Positions 8,400-16,964 of a stretch of 25,582 bases of DNA are shown in pieces. The translations under genes and the position numbers were made by a program. The stretch's first letter is position 1; the number at the start of each line of letters is the position of its first letter. The DNA comes from DATDCV01 sp036524155 (GTDB lineage Bacteria > Verrucomicrobiota > Verrucomicrobiia > Limisphaerales > UBA8199): positions 1 to 25,582 of the forward strand of contig DATDCV010000641.1 in assembly GCA_036524155.1 (NCBI GenBank), read 5' to 3'. The notes beneath the pieces were generated by a model. The model did no database searches. It was not told the DNA's origin and saw only the letters and a list, made by a program, of their open reading frames with translations.

Positions 8400-9935
8400 T
8401 TTCGAATTCTGTTGACGCTGGCCCTCGGGACAGCCGTGGCGAACTCCGCCCCGACTGCAACAGCGCAGCCGCAAGCCCGTTTTGTCTCCCTCCGCGAGTG
8501 CATCGAGCTGGCCCTCACCCGCAACCTCGATATCCAGATCAGCCGCCTCAACGCCGATATGATGGGCTACAGCCTCACCGGCGCTTACGTCCCCTATGTG
8601 CCCGTGCTCTCTTTTATGGCCCGGCACGACTTCGTTTCCCAGCCCGGTGATGTAGACCCCCAGAAATTCAACATGGACCAGCCGTACGAGCTCAACACCG
8701 ACCAGTTGGGACCGTCCCTGACCGGCCAGTTGCCCATCGGCTTGGGCTACGCCTTCAATGCCTACACCCGTGAGGAAAACATGCGCACGGACTTCCGTGG
8801 CACGCCCGCAGACGCCGCCTTTTTCAAGCCTGACGGTATCCGGCGCACGAACAACTATTATTCCGAGGCCCGTCTCGACCTGACACAGCACCTGTTGAAG
8901 GATTCCTGGATTGATGCCGAAAGGCAGACCATCCAGCTCCGCCGCAAAGGGCTGAAAATGTCCGAACAGGCCTTCCGGTTCCAGATCATGAAAACCGTGC
9001 TCGCTGTCGAGCTCAACTACTATGACCTGGTTTCCGCTCGCGAAATGGTCAAGGTCCAGCAAGAGGCTCTCAAGTTCCGCCAGCAGTTCCTCAAAGAAAC
9101 CCGCCGTCGCGTCGAATTGGGCGACCTGCCCCCGCTCGATGCCGAGCAGGCCGAAACCCAGCTCCAAATCACTCTCACCGCCCTCAGCGCCGCCCGCGAG
9201 GCCCTCGCCAGCCAGGAAAACACACTCAAGTCCTTAATCACCGACGACTTCAATGCCTGGGTAGATATCGACCTCATTCCCGCCGACCCCCTCGCCGTCG
9301 TGCGCACCGAGGTCAACCGCGAGGAGAGTGTCCGCAGCGCGCTCAACACCCGCCCTGACCTCAAAGAAGCCCGCCTGGCAGTCGAACAAAAGGCTGTCAT
9401 CGTCCGCTACCGCAAGAACCAGTTGTTCCCAACCCTCGACGTCGTCGGACGCTACGGCGGTCTGGGAGTCGCCTCGGCCCCAGGGCCATCAACTGACCAG
9501 GCCAAAGACTTGCACGACCCAACCTACTTCTACGGCGCCGTGCTCAGCGTGCCCCTGACCCTTGCCGCCGAACGCGGCAATTACCGCGCCAGCAAAGCCG
9601 CCAAAGAAATCGCCGAGCTCCAGCTCAAGAAAGCCGAGCAGGATGTCCTCTGGCAGGTCATTGACCACATTAACCGGGTCGCCGCGCGATTGGACAGGGT
9701 TACCTCCACTCGAAAGGCACGCGCGTACGCAGCATCCGCGCTCGCCGCGGAAGAGAAGAAACTGGACGCGGGCCTCACCACAAGCTTTGTGGTTCTGGAG
9801 CTTCAGCAGATCCTCACTCGGGCTGCCACCGCGGAAGTGGAGGCGATTAGCGACTACAACCGGATGCTGGCCCAACTCGCGTTCGAGGACGGAACCATCC
9901 TCGAGAAAACCCGGATCGACGTCCAGGCTAAGTAA
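8394..9935 (+). CDS. TolC-family outer-membrane efflux/export protein
   Basis: 513 residues. A signal peptide (MLFRILLTLALGTAVANS) is followed by two related halves of the outer-membrane efflux protein fold. The first opens with SLRECIELALTRNLDIQISR, the classic helix start of this family; long coiled-coil helices include LKFRQQFLKETRRRVELGDL and KAAKEIAELQLKKAEQDVLW. The second half ends with AEEKKLDAGLTTSFVVLELQ, a typical TolC-family motif (xGxxTSFxVLxxQ). The protein should form a trimeric outer-membrane channel with a periplasmic tunnel. It converges on the HlyD-like gene with three bases between stop codons, so the two are not cotranscribed, but adjacency suggests a channel-adaptor pair. 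No inner-membrane ABC or RND pump gene is present. Confidence 0.92.
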   Translation: MLFRILLTLALGTAVANSAPTATAQPQARFVSLRECIELALTRNLDIQISRLNADMMGYSLTGAYVPYVPVLSFMARHDFVSQPGDVDPQKFNMDQPYELNTDQLGPSLTGQLPIGLGYAFNAYTREENMRTDFRGTPADAAFFKPDGIRRTNNYYSEARLDLTQHLLKDSWIDAERQTIQLRRKGLKMSEQAFRFQIMKTVLAVELNYYDLVSAREMVKVQQEALKFRQQFLKETRRRVELGDLPPLDAEQAETQLQITLTALSAAREALASQENTLKSLITDDFNAWVDIDLIPADPLAVVRTEVNREESVRSALNTRPDLKEARLAVEQKAVIVRYRKNQLFPTLDVVGRYGGLGVASAPGPSTDQAKDLHDPTYFYGAVLSVPLTLAAERGNYRASKAAKEIAELQLKKAEQDVLWQVIDHINRVAARLDRVTSTRKARAYAASALAAEEKKLDAGLTTSFVVLELQQILTRAATAEVEAISDYNRMLAQLAFEDGTILEKTRIDVQAK

Positions 9936-9938
9936 CCC

Positions 9939-11045
9939 TCACTCCTTCTTCTTCGGCCACACCACCAGGTCCACCAACTCCCCCGCGCGCAGGGTCAAGT
10001 TGTGGGGTATCTCGATATCGATCGGCAATCCCATATCCGCGCTCACCAGCTTCAGCGGCCCCATCATCGTCACCGGCATGGTCTCCAACTGTGTCCCCAC
10101 TACCAGGATCTTCGCCTTGCCCACCTCGCGCGGCAGGCCCCGGGTGCGCACCTCCACGTCCATCCCCGCCTCAAGTTGGGTCTGGATTGGCGCCCGCAAA
10201 TAACCGACGATCCGCACCGGGTTCGTCGTCGCAATCGCCACTACCGGCTGGCCCGCCATCACCGCCTCACCCGTCCTGTGGTAAACAGTGCTGATGATCC
10301 CATCCATCGGCGCCTTCAGAATGACCGGGCTCAACTCGGCCTCGGTCAGCTTGAGCTTGGCATCCTGCATCTGGAGCGCCGCCCTCATCGCCTCGTCGCT
10401 ACTGCCCGCTACATCAACTTCGTTAGTGCCCCGCAGTTGGGGGAACTTGTCCGCCTGCTCGTCGACCAGCCGTTGCAGCTCGTTGACCTGCCCCTGCACT
10501 TCGTCGCGGGTGGCCCGCGCCGCTTCCACTTTCCTCAACGGCACAATCTGGTCTTTGGACAACTCCTCCATCCGCTGAGCCTCCGTCACTGCCTCTTGCA
10601 GCCTGACCTTGGCCATCGCCAGCTCCGACCGCTGTCGCATCCAATTCAGCCGTAGATTGGAGAAGCTCAATTCGTTGCGCTGCTGTCGCATGACCGGCGT
10701 CATGCTCGCGCCCAGCATCTTGATATCCGCCTGGATGACTGCGATCGACGAAGCCAGGACTTGCGGATCCGTCGTTAGTACCGTGCCAATCACGTCGTTG
10801 GCCTTGACCTTCTGGAAGCGGTTCACCCGCAAGTCCGTCAGCACCCCCGCTTTGTGCGACGTCACGTTCGACACCACCGGTTCGGCCTGGCCAACCATCG
10901 AAGGAGCGGCGACGTGGTTCTTCCAGAGCAGCCCGATCGTCGCTGCCGCTGCCACGAAAACCAGCGGCGGGAATACTCGCAACCGGGCGTCACGCCAGCG
11001 TTCGGCCATTGGAACAGGGATACACTTAGGGGCGTCGCTCTTCAT
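9939..11045 (-). CDS. HlyD/membrane-fusion-protein-like periplasmic adaptor
   Basis: 368 residues with one N-terminal membrane helix (about 24-41, VFPPLVFVAAAATIGLLW) and a periplasmic body. The two half-lipoyl motifs are at about 62-92 (SHKAGVLTDLRVNRFQKVKA) and about 245-275 (LKAPMDGIISTVYHRTGEAV), separated by an alpha-helical hairpin (about 95-235), and followed by a beta-barrel region. This is the usual order for adaptors that link inner-membrane transporters to TolC. The start ATG overlaps the stop of the DUF4956 gene (ATGA), implying translational coupling. The normal partner pump is absent; the genes linked to it are DUF4956 and VTC, which makes the exported cargo an open question. 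Confidence 0.87.
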   Translation of the reverse strand: MKSDAPKCIPVPMAERWRDARLRVFPPLVFVAAAATIGLLWKNHVAAPSMVGQAEPVVSNVTSHKAGVLTDLRVNRFQKVKANDVIGTVLTTDPQVLASSIAVIQADIKMLGASMTPVMRQQRNELSFSNLRLNWMRQRSELAMAKVRLQEAVTEAQRMEELSKDQIVPLRKVEAARATRDEVQGQVNELQRLVDEQADKFPQLRGTNEVDVAGSSDEAMRAALQMQDAKLKLTEAELSPVILKAPMDGIISTVYHRTGEAVMAGQPVVAIATTNPVRIVGYLRAPIQTQLEAGMDVEVRTRGLPREVGKAKILVVGTQLETMPVTMMGPLKLVSADMGLPIDIEIPHNLTLRAGELVDLVVWPKKKE

Positions 11046-11728
11046 AATTCAGACTCGTCTCCCGCTTGCAGGCTTGAGACCCGGGCTACGCCTTTCAAGG
11101 CGCGCAATTCCTCCATTAGCTCATCCCGCCGCGATGGATCTCGCAGAAGCAGCCGGTAGGAAAGATCGATCCCGGCGTAGCCTTCGTTGGCGCGTTGGCT
11201 GGCGCATTGCGCCGCCCGGCTGTGGCGGTAGAGCAGTTGGCGCAACTCCGCCAGCTCACCCGCCGGGCGGAGCCATTGGATGTTTAGAATCAGGTCGTAG
11301 CGATGCCGTGTGCCGAACCCGGTAAACCAGAAATACAGCATGATTCCCGCTGTAGCCAGGCAGCCGATGACCGCCGAGGTGAACTTGGCCGTCCCACACG
11401 CCAGGCCGATAACGATTACCGCCAGCACGTAAGCGGTGTCCAGCGTGTCGCGCAAAATAGTTCGGAACCGGACCATCGCAAAAATCGCCATCAGGCCGAA
11501 CGCCAATACCAGATTGTTTGCCAGAATCATCATCACCAGCGCCACCAGCACCGGCATCAGGATGAGCGTATTAACATACGAGCGCGAGTAGGACAGTCCC
11601 GTGTGAGTCAGCATGTAGATCCACGCGATTGTGTGCCCGCACACAAACGCCAGCAGCAACGCAATGACCAGCGCCGCGTAATTTGTGGGGGCGGCCCCGT
11701 AGTCACCACGCCAAAACCAATCATTCAT
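11042..11728 (-). CDS. DUF4956 integral membrane protein
   Basis: 228 residues. The N-terminal two thirds contain four hydrophobic segments (around residues 18-40, 53-75, 95-110 and 115-140). Between them lies the hallmark VRFRTILRDTLDTAY (about 86-100), a cytoplasmic Arg/Asp-rich loop that I associate with DUF4956. A soluble C-terminal tail of about 85 residues follows (YDLILNIQWLRP onward), ending in a small alpha/beta region (LSYRLLLRDPSRRDELMEEL). DUF4956 genes are commonly found next to VTC-domain genes in bacteria, as here: the VTC gene ends seven bases upstream. A role as membrane partner or channel for the VTC polymerase is inference. Confidence 0.85.
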   Translation of the reverse strand: MNDWFWRGDYGAAPTNYAALVIALLLAFVCGHTIAWIYMLTHTGLSYSRSYVNTLILMPVLVALVMMILANNLVLAFGLMAIFAMVRFRTILRDTLDTAYVLAVIVIGLACGTAKFTSAVIGCLATAGIMLYFWFTGFGTRHRYDLILNIQWLRPAGELAELRQLLYRHSRAAQCASQRANEGYAGIDLSYRLLLRDPSRRDELMEELRALKGVARVSSLQAGDESEL

Positions 11729-11734
11729 AGTTCT

Positions 11735-12571
11735 CTAATCTTCCAGCGAAGCAAAAGCACCCGACGGCGAAAGGTCGTCGTTTAAGGATAGGGCAAGCGA
11801 TTCTTCGGCGTCAAGCGCCCTGTCGCCGTTGTGAAAACGATGCTCACCCAACGTGACGATGCCTTCTGAATACTTCGCCGCCGAGAATTGCATCAGGCCG
11901 AAAATTCGCACCATCTGTTTGAACCAGTCCGGATAACGAGTCGTGAATTTCAATTCCAGGATGGTATACTCGGCGTAGACCTGCACCGGATTCTCCATTT
12001 CGACGATCGCAGAGGCGTTGAAGTAGGGTTCGATCCGCACGTTGCGGTCAAACGTCACCCGCACCGAGTTATCGTGTTGGCTGACCCACGCCTCACGGTA
12101 ATAGTTGTTGTGTACCTTCGGGCGAGCGTTGATTTGCTGCTGCAGGTAATTGAAGCGTTGGAGCGCCACCAGATGCTTCGGCTCTTTCGAAAACAAATGC
12201 TCCGGGGCGGGCAATTGGCCGGAAACGAGCAACGGCACCGCTTCCCGCCTTACGCCGCAACGTTGTTTGAGAATGCAGTTATCCACCCGCGCCTTTACCT
12301 CGAAGAAAACGGGGGTCGCGGGCTTGTCATCGTAGTACCGGAGCCTCAGTTTGAATCGGTTCTTGGCGCCGTTCACCGTGGCTTGGTGAGTCTTTAGATC
12401 GTCGGAGTCCAGGTATACGCTGTGAACTGGATAGGAAAAATTCGGACGGCCCACCGCGAAGTCGTCCAACTCCAGGTAGCTACTTACGAAGTCCCGAATT
12501 GAAGGGGCGATCGCCTCTTGAATCAGGTACTTCAGTTCGAACCGCTGCTGCTGGAAACTGCTTTGGGACAT
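11735..12571 (-). CDS. VTC-domain polyphosphate polymerase
   Basis: 278 residues of one VTC domain, the triphosphate-tunnel fold that in yeast Vtc4 makes polyphosphate from ATP. Tunnel-type residues are visible on successive beta strands: RFELKYL (Glu12, Lys14), FKLRLRYY (Lys74, Arg76, Arg78), FFEVKARVDN (Glu91, Lys93, Arg95), CILKQR (Lys102, Arg104), LQRFNY (Arg139), VRVTFDRNV (Arg171, Arg176), ILELKF (Glu206, Lys208, matching the metal-binding Glu of Vtc4) and SAAKYSEG (Lys233). The retained set suggests a working enzyme. There is no SPX domain and no membrane helix, so membrane attachment would depend on the DUF4956 protein encoded next. It is the first gene of a three-gene unit with DUF4956 and the HlyD-like adaptor. 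Confidence 0.88.
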   Translation of the reverse strand: MSQSSFQQQRFELKYLIQEAIAPSIRDFVSSYLELDDFAVGRPNFSYPVHSVYLDSDDLKTHQATVNGAKNRFKLRLRYYDDKPATPVFFEVKARVDNCILKQRCGVRREAVPLLVSGQLPAPEHLFSKEPKHLVALQRFNYLQQQINARPKVHNNYYREAWVSQHDNSVRVTFDRNVRIEPYFNASAIVEMENPVQVYAEYTILELKFTTRYPDWFKQMVRIFGLMQFSAAKYSEGIVTLGEHRFHNGDRALDAEESLALSLNDDLSPSGAFASLED

Positions 12572-12856
12572 ACGTCAAAACTGAATTAGCAATGCGTATG
12601 CCAGAACCAGGAACCGCCAATGGGTATAATGTTGGCAGCCAGCAACCTGAAGAGAACAGCTCCGCACAAGGGAGCCTTCACCTGCCAAGTCGCTTATCGT
12701 CAAATGATCGTCCTGCAAATGGAATCTTTCTGCAACCGCAACGACACCGGTTTCAACCAGCTTCTAACCTTATGAACTGGTGAGGCTTGAGTCAACTTAA
12801 TAATGTCGAAAAAACCGTTCCCCGGGTGCCAGAGCCACCCGTTTCTGCGAGGAGAA
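12572..12856. other. Intergenic region upstream of the VTC operon
   Basis: 285 bases between the FtsK-like gene's stop and the VTC gene's start, both on the minus strand. It holds a terminator-like hairpin next to the FtsK-like gene and must contain the VTC-operon promoter, though I see no convincing -35/-10 on the minus strand. I see no supportable gene here. Confidence 0.4.
12809..12841 (-). terminator. Probable intrinsic terminator after the FtsK-like gene
   Basis: Read on the minus strand, 16 bases after the FtsK-like stop, CGGGTG pairs perfectly with CACCCG across a seven-base loop (12836-12841 with 12823-12828). A run of six T follows at 12814-12809. Eight bases separate stem and T run, longer than ideal, so efficiency is uncertain. 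Its position marks the end of the four-gene WXG/FtsK operon. Confidence 0.45.
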
Positions 12857-15800
12857 TCAGCCGACAGCATCTTTGCTCACGCGCGCAAGCCTCTCCCCTG
12901 CCTCGTCAACCCAGTCATTCCTGGGCAGAGCGTAAGGTCGGAAAGTTTCAAGGTAGCCCTCTTGTGCGTTGTAATAGAGAGCCCTGTGCAGGCCAAGAAT
13001 CCCGGCTTTAGGGTTGTCGATCAGGCTGGCCGAATCGTTAGCGCTCATCTGGAAGAGAACCCGCATTTCGAACTCGCTCAGCGCCTTGCGGCTCAAGAAA
13101 CGGCTCACGTTGTTGTAGGTGTCGCAAGTCGCGATCACGTGGAGACCCAACCGGGCGCCCTCGCATATAACCTCGTTGAGGACTGCTGCCGGGTTGACCT
13201 CACCCTCGGCGTCCCCGGACGATGAAAAGCCAAAGTCCTCTTCGTAACGAAGTTTGTTGAACTTCTGAAGCCCGTTGACCAATAAGAAGACCGGCCCGGC
13301 GGCGTCCGGATCCACTGCCTCCCGCCGCCGCTTCATTTCCGACCCAAACTCCTTCATGAGCCCAGCAAATCCAGGCTGGCGAGGCAGTTCGACCCCATGT
13401 GGAATCAGCTCGCAGACCTTGTCCAGCAGGGCGCGTTGCGGTGTGCCCGGCGGGGTAGCATCAACCAATACAAACCGGGCCTGACCCGCCGGGTATTCCG
13501 CCGCCAGCGCGATCAGCCCTAGCGCCAACATCCCCAGCATCGCCTCGTCGCGCTGGCCTACGATCAGGAGGTGGCTTCCGCTTTGGCGCCGGAATACAAC
13601 CTCGGTTGGTCCTTTGATGGAATTCGGAGCACCGAGCCAGATCCTGCCGGCGGCTGGGGCTCGCTCCGGCCTGCTTTCCAGAGTATGGCGCAGCAGGGCG
13701 TTCTCCCGAACATCGGCCGGGGCGTTGCCTTCGAACACGATCGGACCAGGATAGAGTTCCCCGAGACTGTCGGCCCGGGCCCGCACCTTCCCCAGCCAGT
13801 CATCACGCACCTCCTCAGGCAGCCAGACTACCTGGAAAGGGCTATTGCCTTCCAGCGTTCCCGCCATATCGTTGTAGATTCCCTCGCCAGGCCGCGAAAG
13901 TAGCCGCGGCGCGGGGTTGTTCTCGTCCATGATCAAAAATGCATCGGCCTCGTTACATTGCAGCGCTATTCGAATGACCATCTGCCCGAGCGTCGTGCGC
14001 GCTACGGTGTACGCACCGCCCAGCGTCTGCGACCCCAACAACACGTGAATGCCAAAAGCACGACCTTGGCGCACGATTCGGTCCAGCAACAGTGACGCGG
14101 TTTGTGAAACCTTGTCGTCTTCGACGAAAAACTCCTGAAATTCGTCGACCATCAGCAACGTGCGAGGGATCGCCTCTTTGCCCCCTGCCCTTTTGTAGCC
14201 GGGGATATCCTGCACCCCCAAGTGCCTGAACAAATCTCCGCGCCGTCGCAGCTCGTCATCGACTCTTTGCAGCACGCTCAGCCCGAATTCCCGATCGCTC
14301 TCGATGGCAACCACACGCGCGTGAGGCAGACGCCTGGATGCATAACACTTGAACTCGACACCCTTCTTGAAGTCCACAAGGTAGAATTCAACCTGTTCCG
14401 GGCTGCACCACAGCGCCAGGTTAGTGATCATGACGTGGAACAGAGTTGATTTGCCGGAGCCTGTTTTCCCCGCGAGCAGAGCATGCTGGCAAGTGCCTCT
14501 CCCCATTTCCAGGTATTGGAGTTTCGTGGCGCCTGTCCGGCCGATCGCCACCCGGAGTTCCTGCGTAGTGTCTTCGGTCCAAATCTCTGAGTCAGCCGGC
14601 GCCACCTGCGCGAAGGGAACCTCGACGCGGCCCGAATCACGACTCAGTCGCCCGACCTCGTGGATGAACCCGGTCGCCATTTCCGGTGACGGCGGTTCAT
14701 CGATAATCAGATCCACCCCCGGTAACGTGTCGCCGGCGAGCACAAACGATGTTCCCTTGGTCTTCACGCCAAAGCTGCTTTTCCGCAGCTCATCCGGAAT
14801 GAAGTCCTGCGGCATGGCCTGCCGGCGATCCCAATGGATCAGTGTGAACACGCCACACCGCGCCCCGCTGGCCGCGATACTCAGCAGTCGTTTCGCCGCC
14901 ACATCCGTGAAATTCGCCGGAAAATCCGCCACCACAAGAAAGTGGTACTTTTCCGCGATCACTCCCGCCCGCTCGTTGTACTCGGCAATGGTTTGGTACT
15001 CGTTGCGCAGGTACATCTGAATGACCTTCTCCATGTGCTCGTTCAACTCCGCCAGCTTTTCTTCGATTTGGGTGGATTGGGTCCAAATGCGATTGTTGAT
15101 CATCTGCTCCTCGTAATCGGCAAGGTGCATCACGCCCGCGAAGTTTTGTCCCAGCCCGACGGGATCGAGGATCGTAAAATTCAATTTCCCCGGCGGCGCT
15201 GTGGACAACAAGCGCAAAATAACGTTGTTCAAAGCGCCCACCGCTTGGCCGTGCCCCCAGTTGCTGTCGGTCTCGATCAGCAGCGATCCCGCCTCCGGGT
15301 ATGCCAGGCACAACGGAACCACGAACCGATCCGGCCCCGGCAACGCCAATCCCCTGGCTTTCCAGTCCTTCCCGCACAGCATTCCCAGGGCGACTTCGAC
15401 GGAACCAAACGCCGCTGCTCGGGAAGAAGTAGCCGGCGGCCGCCACTCCCGCCAACACTGAGCCTCCCACGGGGGGAACAACTGCGCCGCCTCCCGAATG
15501 GATGCGTCCAACGATTCATACAGCGGTTTGAGGCGTGTTTCCCATTCCCCCTGGAGCTCTTTAAACTGCCTTGTATGAGCCTCCGTCAACCGCCTGCGCT
15601 GCTCCTCCCAGGCCTCCGCCAGCGCTTTGGCACGCACTTCCGCTGCTTGCTTGAGGCGTAGGACATTCTCGTCGGACCCGCGCCCAAGCCGCTCAAGCCG
15701 CGCCTGGTGGTTCCGTTCGTTTCTCTTGTTGGCTCGCACCGCGCGCTCATCATTCTTCATCCGGCACGCGACCCGCATGTCGCCTGCTCGTGCCAACGTC

Positions 15801-16765
15801 TGTTTTAACTCCTGATCCACCCCTTCAGTGCTGGCGGCATACCCACCGTTCAGTCGCTCCAGGTTCTGGTGGTAGTGCGCCTCCGATTGTTGCTCGCAGG
15901 CGTTATGAACCCGCCGCGCCAGGGCTAACGTTTTCGATGCCGATACCGCGAACGGTCTCGCGTTGCGGGTGGCGAAAAACCGAAGGATGAGAACGAGCAT
16001 TACGACGCTTCCCGAAGCGATCCCCGCGCGCGCGTAGGAGATTGCGTCAACCTGTAAGTGTCGAAGCAGCGGCACCGCTGCGATCAGTCCGCCGGCAACA
16101 GCGATCCAGGCTACCGGGTATCGGACTATTCTCAGCAACAAAGAACCTCGAAACAGTCCCATTTGCTCCGCAGCCCTCGCCACCAAATCCTGCAGCTCCT
16201 TCAGCAGCCGATGTTCATCGCCCGCGACTTCGCTATCGGCGGTTTCGTACGCGCTGCGGAAGAGCCGCTGAAACGATGGGTGCCCCTTAAAGGCCCCTTG
16301 GGCCGCGCGTTCGACCAGCGCCAGGGCCTGCTGCTCGGAAGCCAGCGTGTTTCTAAACTGCTCAAAGGCCGCCGTAGCGGCTGCCAGGCCGTTTTGCTGA
16401 TCGCGCTCGGCCTGTAGCAGGCGCTTCTGGAGTTCGTATTTCCGCGCCCCGATGCGATCCTCCACCCGCTGGAGCCCCAGTTCCTTGCTCGACTGAAACG
16501 CGCGGCCCAGCCAGGCTTTGCGCCGTTCAAACCCGCTCTTGGCGGCGGCCTTCGCCAGCTCATATTGCGTCTCCGCTTCCCGCAGCGCCGAGGCGAGGGC
16601 AGAGGTTTGTTCTTCGAGCGCAGCCTCATAACGGCGCTGCTCGCGCGCAGTCTGGCTCCGCCACTCCTCGTTCAGCTTTTCCGCCCGCGCGGTGATCTCT
16701 TCAATCGCTCCCCTGAGCGATTCCAATGCTTGAATCGTCTTGGTTGCGGAAAGTATGCTACTCAC
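12857..16765 (-). CDS. Membrane-anchored three-module FtsK/SpoIIIE-type ATPase (EccC/EssC-like)
   Basis: 1302 residues. Order: coiled coil (about 10-160), membrane hairpin (about 213-234 and 247-265), second coiled coil (about 280-430), then three FtsK-like modules. Module 1 (about 450-700) keeps FTILDPVGLGQNFAG and a Walker-B-like FLVVADF, but the P-loop position reads GHGQAVGALN with no lysine. Module 2 has an intact Walker A (LLAGKTGSGKST, about 762-773) and Walker B (TLLMVDEFQEFF, about 867-878), plus YLVDFKKGVEF. Module 3 (about 1050-1250) has VGQRDEAMLG in place of the P-loop and VFLLVNGLQKF. Tandem FtsK modules fused to a membrane hairpin are the hallmark of type VII secretion motors. 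There is no FHA domain and no gamma DNA-binding domain. The GTG start overlaps the preceding stop by eight bases. A DNA or peptidoglycan role is possible, but the WXG-like partners favour secretion. Confidence 0.85.
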   Translation of the reverse strand: MSSILSATKTIQALESLRGAIEEITARAEKLNEEWRSQTAREQRRYEAALEEQTSALASALREAETQYELAKAAAKSGFERRKAWLGRAFQSSKELGLQRVEDRIGARKYELQKRLLQAERDQQNGLAAATAAFEQFRNTLASEQQALALVERAAQGAFKGHPSFQRLFRSAYETADSEVAGDEHRLLKELQDLVARAAEQMGLFRGSLLLRIVRYPVAWIAVAGGLIAAVPLLRHLQVDAISYARAGIASGSVVMLVLILRFFATRNARPFAVSASKTLALARRVHNACEQQSEAHYHQNLERLNGGYAASTEGVDQELKQTLARAGDMRVACRMKNDERAVRANKRNERNHQARLERLGRGSDENVLRLKQAAEVRAKALAEAWEEQRRRLTEAHTRQFKELQGEWETRLKPLYESLDASIREAAQLFPPWEAQCWREWRPPATSSRAAAFGSVEVALGMLCGKDWKARGLALPGPDRFVVPLCLAYPEAGSLLIETDSNWGHGQAVGALNNVILRLLSTAPPGKLNFTILDPVGLGQNFAGVMHLADYEEQMINNRIWTQSTQIEEKLAELNEHMEKVIQMYLRNEYQTIAEYNERAGVIAEKYHFLVVADFPANFTDVAAKRLLSIAASGARCGVFTLIHWDRRQAMPQDFIPDELRKSSFGVKTKGTSFVLAGDTLPGVDLIIDEPPSPEMATGFIHEVGRLSRDSGRVEVPFAQVAPADSEIWTEDTTQELRVAIGRTGATKLQYLEMGRGTCQHALLAGKTGSGKSTLFHVMITNLALWCSPEQVEFYLVDFKKGVEFKCYASRRLPHARVVAIESDREFGLSVLQRVDDELRRRGDLFRHLGVQDIPGYKRAGGKEAIPRTLLMVDEFQEFFVEDDKVSQTASLLLDRIVRQGRAFGIHVLLGSQTLGGAYTVARTTLGQMVIRIALQCNEADAFLIMDENNPAPRLLSRPGEGIYNDMAGTLEGNSPFQVVWLPEEVRDDWLGKVRARADSLGELYPGPIVFEGNAPADVRENALLRHTLESRPERAPAAGRIWLGAPNSIKGPTEVVFRRQSGSHLLIVGQRDEAMLGMLALGLIALAAEYPAGQARFVLVDATPPGTPQRALLDKVCELIPHGVELPRQPGFAGLMKEFGSEMKRRREAVDPDAAGPVFLLVNGLQKFNKLRYEEDFGFSSSGDAEGEVNPAAVLNEVICEGARLGLHVIATCDTYNNVSRFLSRKALSEFEMRVLFQMSANDSASLIDNPKAGILGLHRALYYNAQEGYLETFRPYALPRNDWVDEAGERLARVSKDAVG

Positions 16766-16964
16766 AATCGGATTTTATCTTCGTTAAGAGCTTGTCCAAC
16801 TGCTCCATAACCGTCACTGTCTTTTCGACGCTGGAATTCAGCTCCTGCAAGTACTTGCTCTCGAACTCCAGGCTCTTGGCATCTCTCCAGGATTCCCGGG
16901 TGTATTGCCAGGTGGCCCAGAGGTTTTTCGTCAGCGCCGCGAGTCGTGTGCCGCTGGTGTTCAT
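16758..16964 (-). CDS. Small WXG100-like helical protein (WxD variant)
   Basis: 68 residues, predicted all helical and tryptophan-rich at the N-terminus (Trp16, Trp19, Trp26). The segment WRDAKSLEFESKY (26-38) has the same W-x-D-x5-F-x3-aromatic spacing as WQDQEHAKFVEEF in the WXG100-like protein at 17526-17798. The C-terminal helix carries hydrophobic heptads (VEKTVTVMEQLDKLLTKI). It is shorter than the roughly 100-residue family norm because the helix before the turn is truncated. The ATG overlaps the upstream stop (ATGA) and its stop overlaps the FtsK-like start, so translation is coupled on both sides, which supports it as a real gene. It is probably a partner or substrate of the ATPase; it has no C-terminal YxxxD/E signal. 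Confidence 0.68.
   Translation of the reverse strand: MNTSGTRLAALTKNLWATWQYTRESWRDAKSLEFESKYLQELNSSVEKTVTVMEQLDKLLTKIKSDCE

Noticed and set aside
12625..12630. TATAAT perfect -10 box on the plus strand
   Set aside because: No acceptable -35 at 16-18 bases upstream and no plus-strand gene downstream; it points into the FtsK-like gene's antisense.
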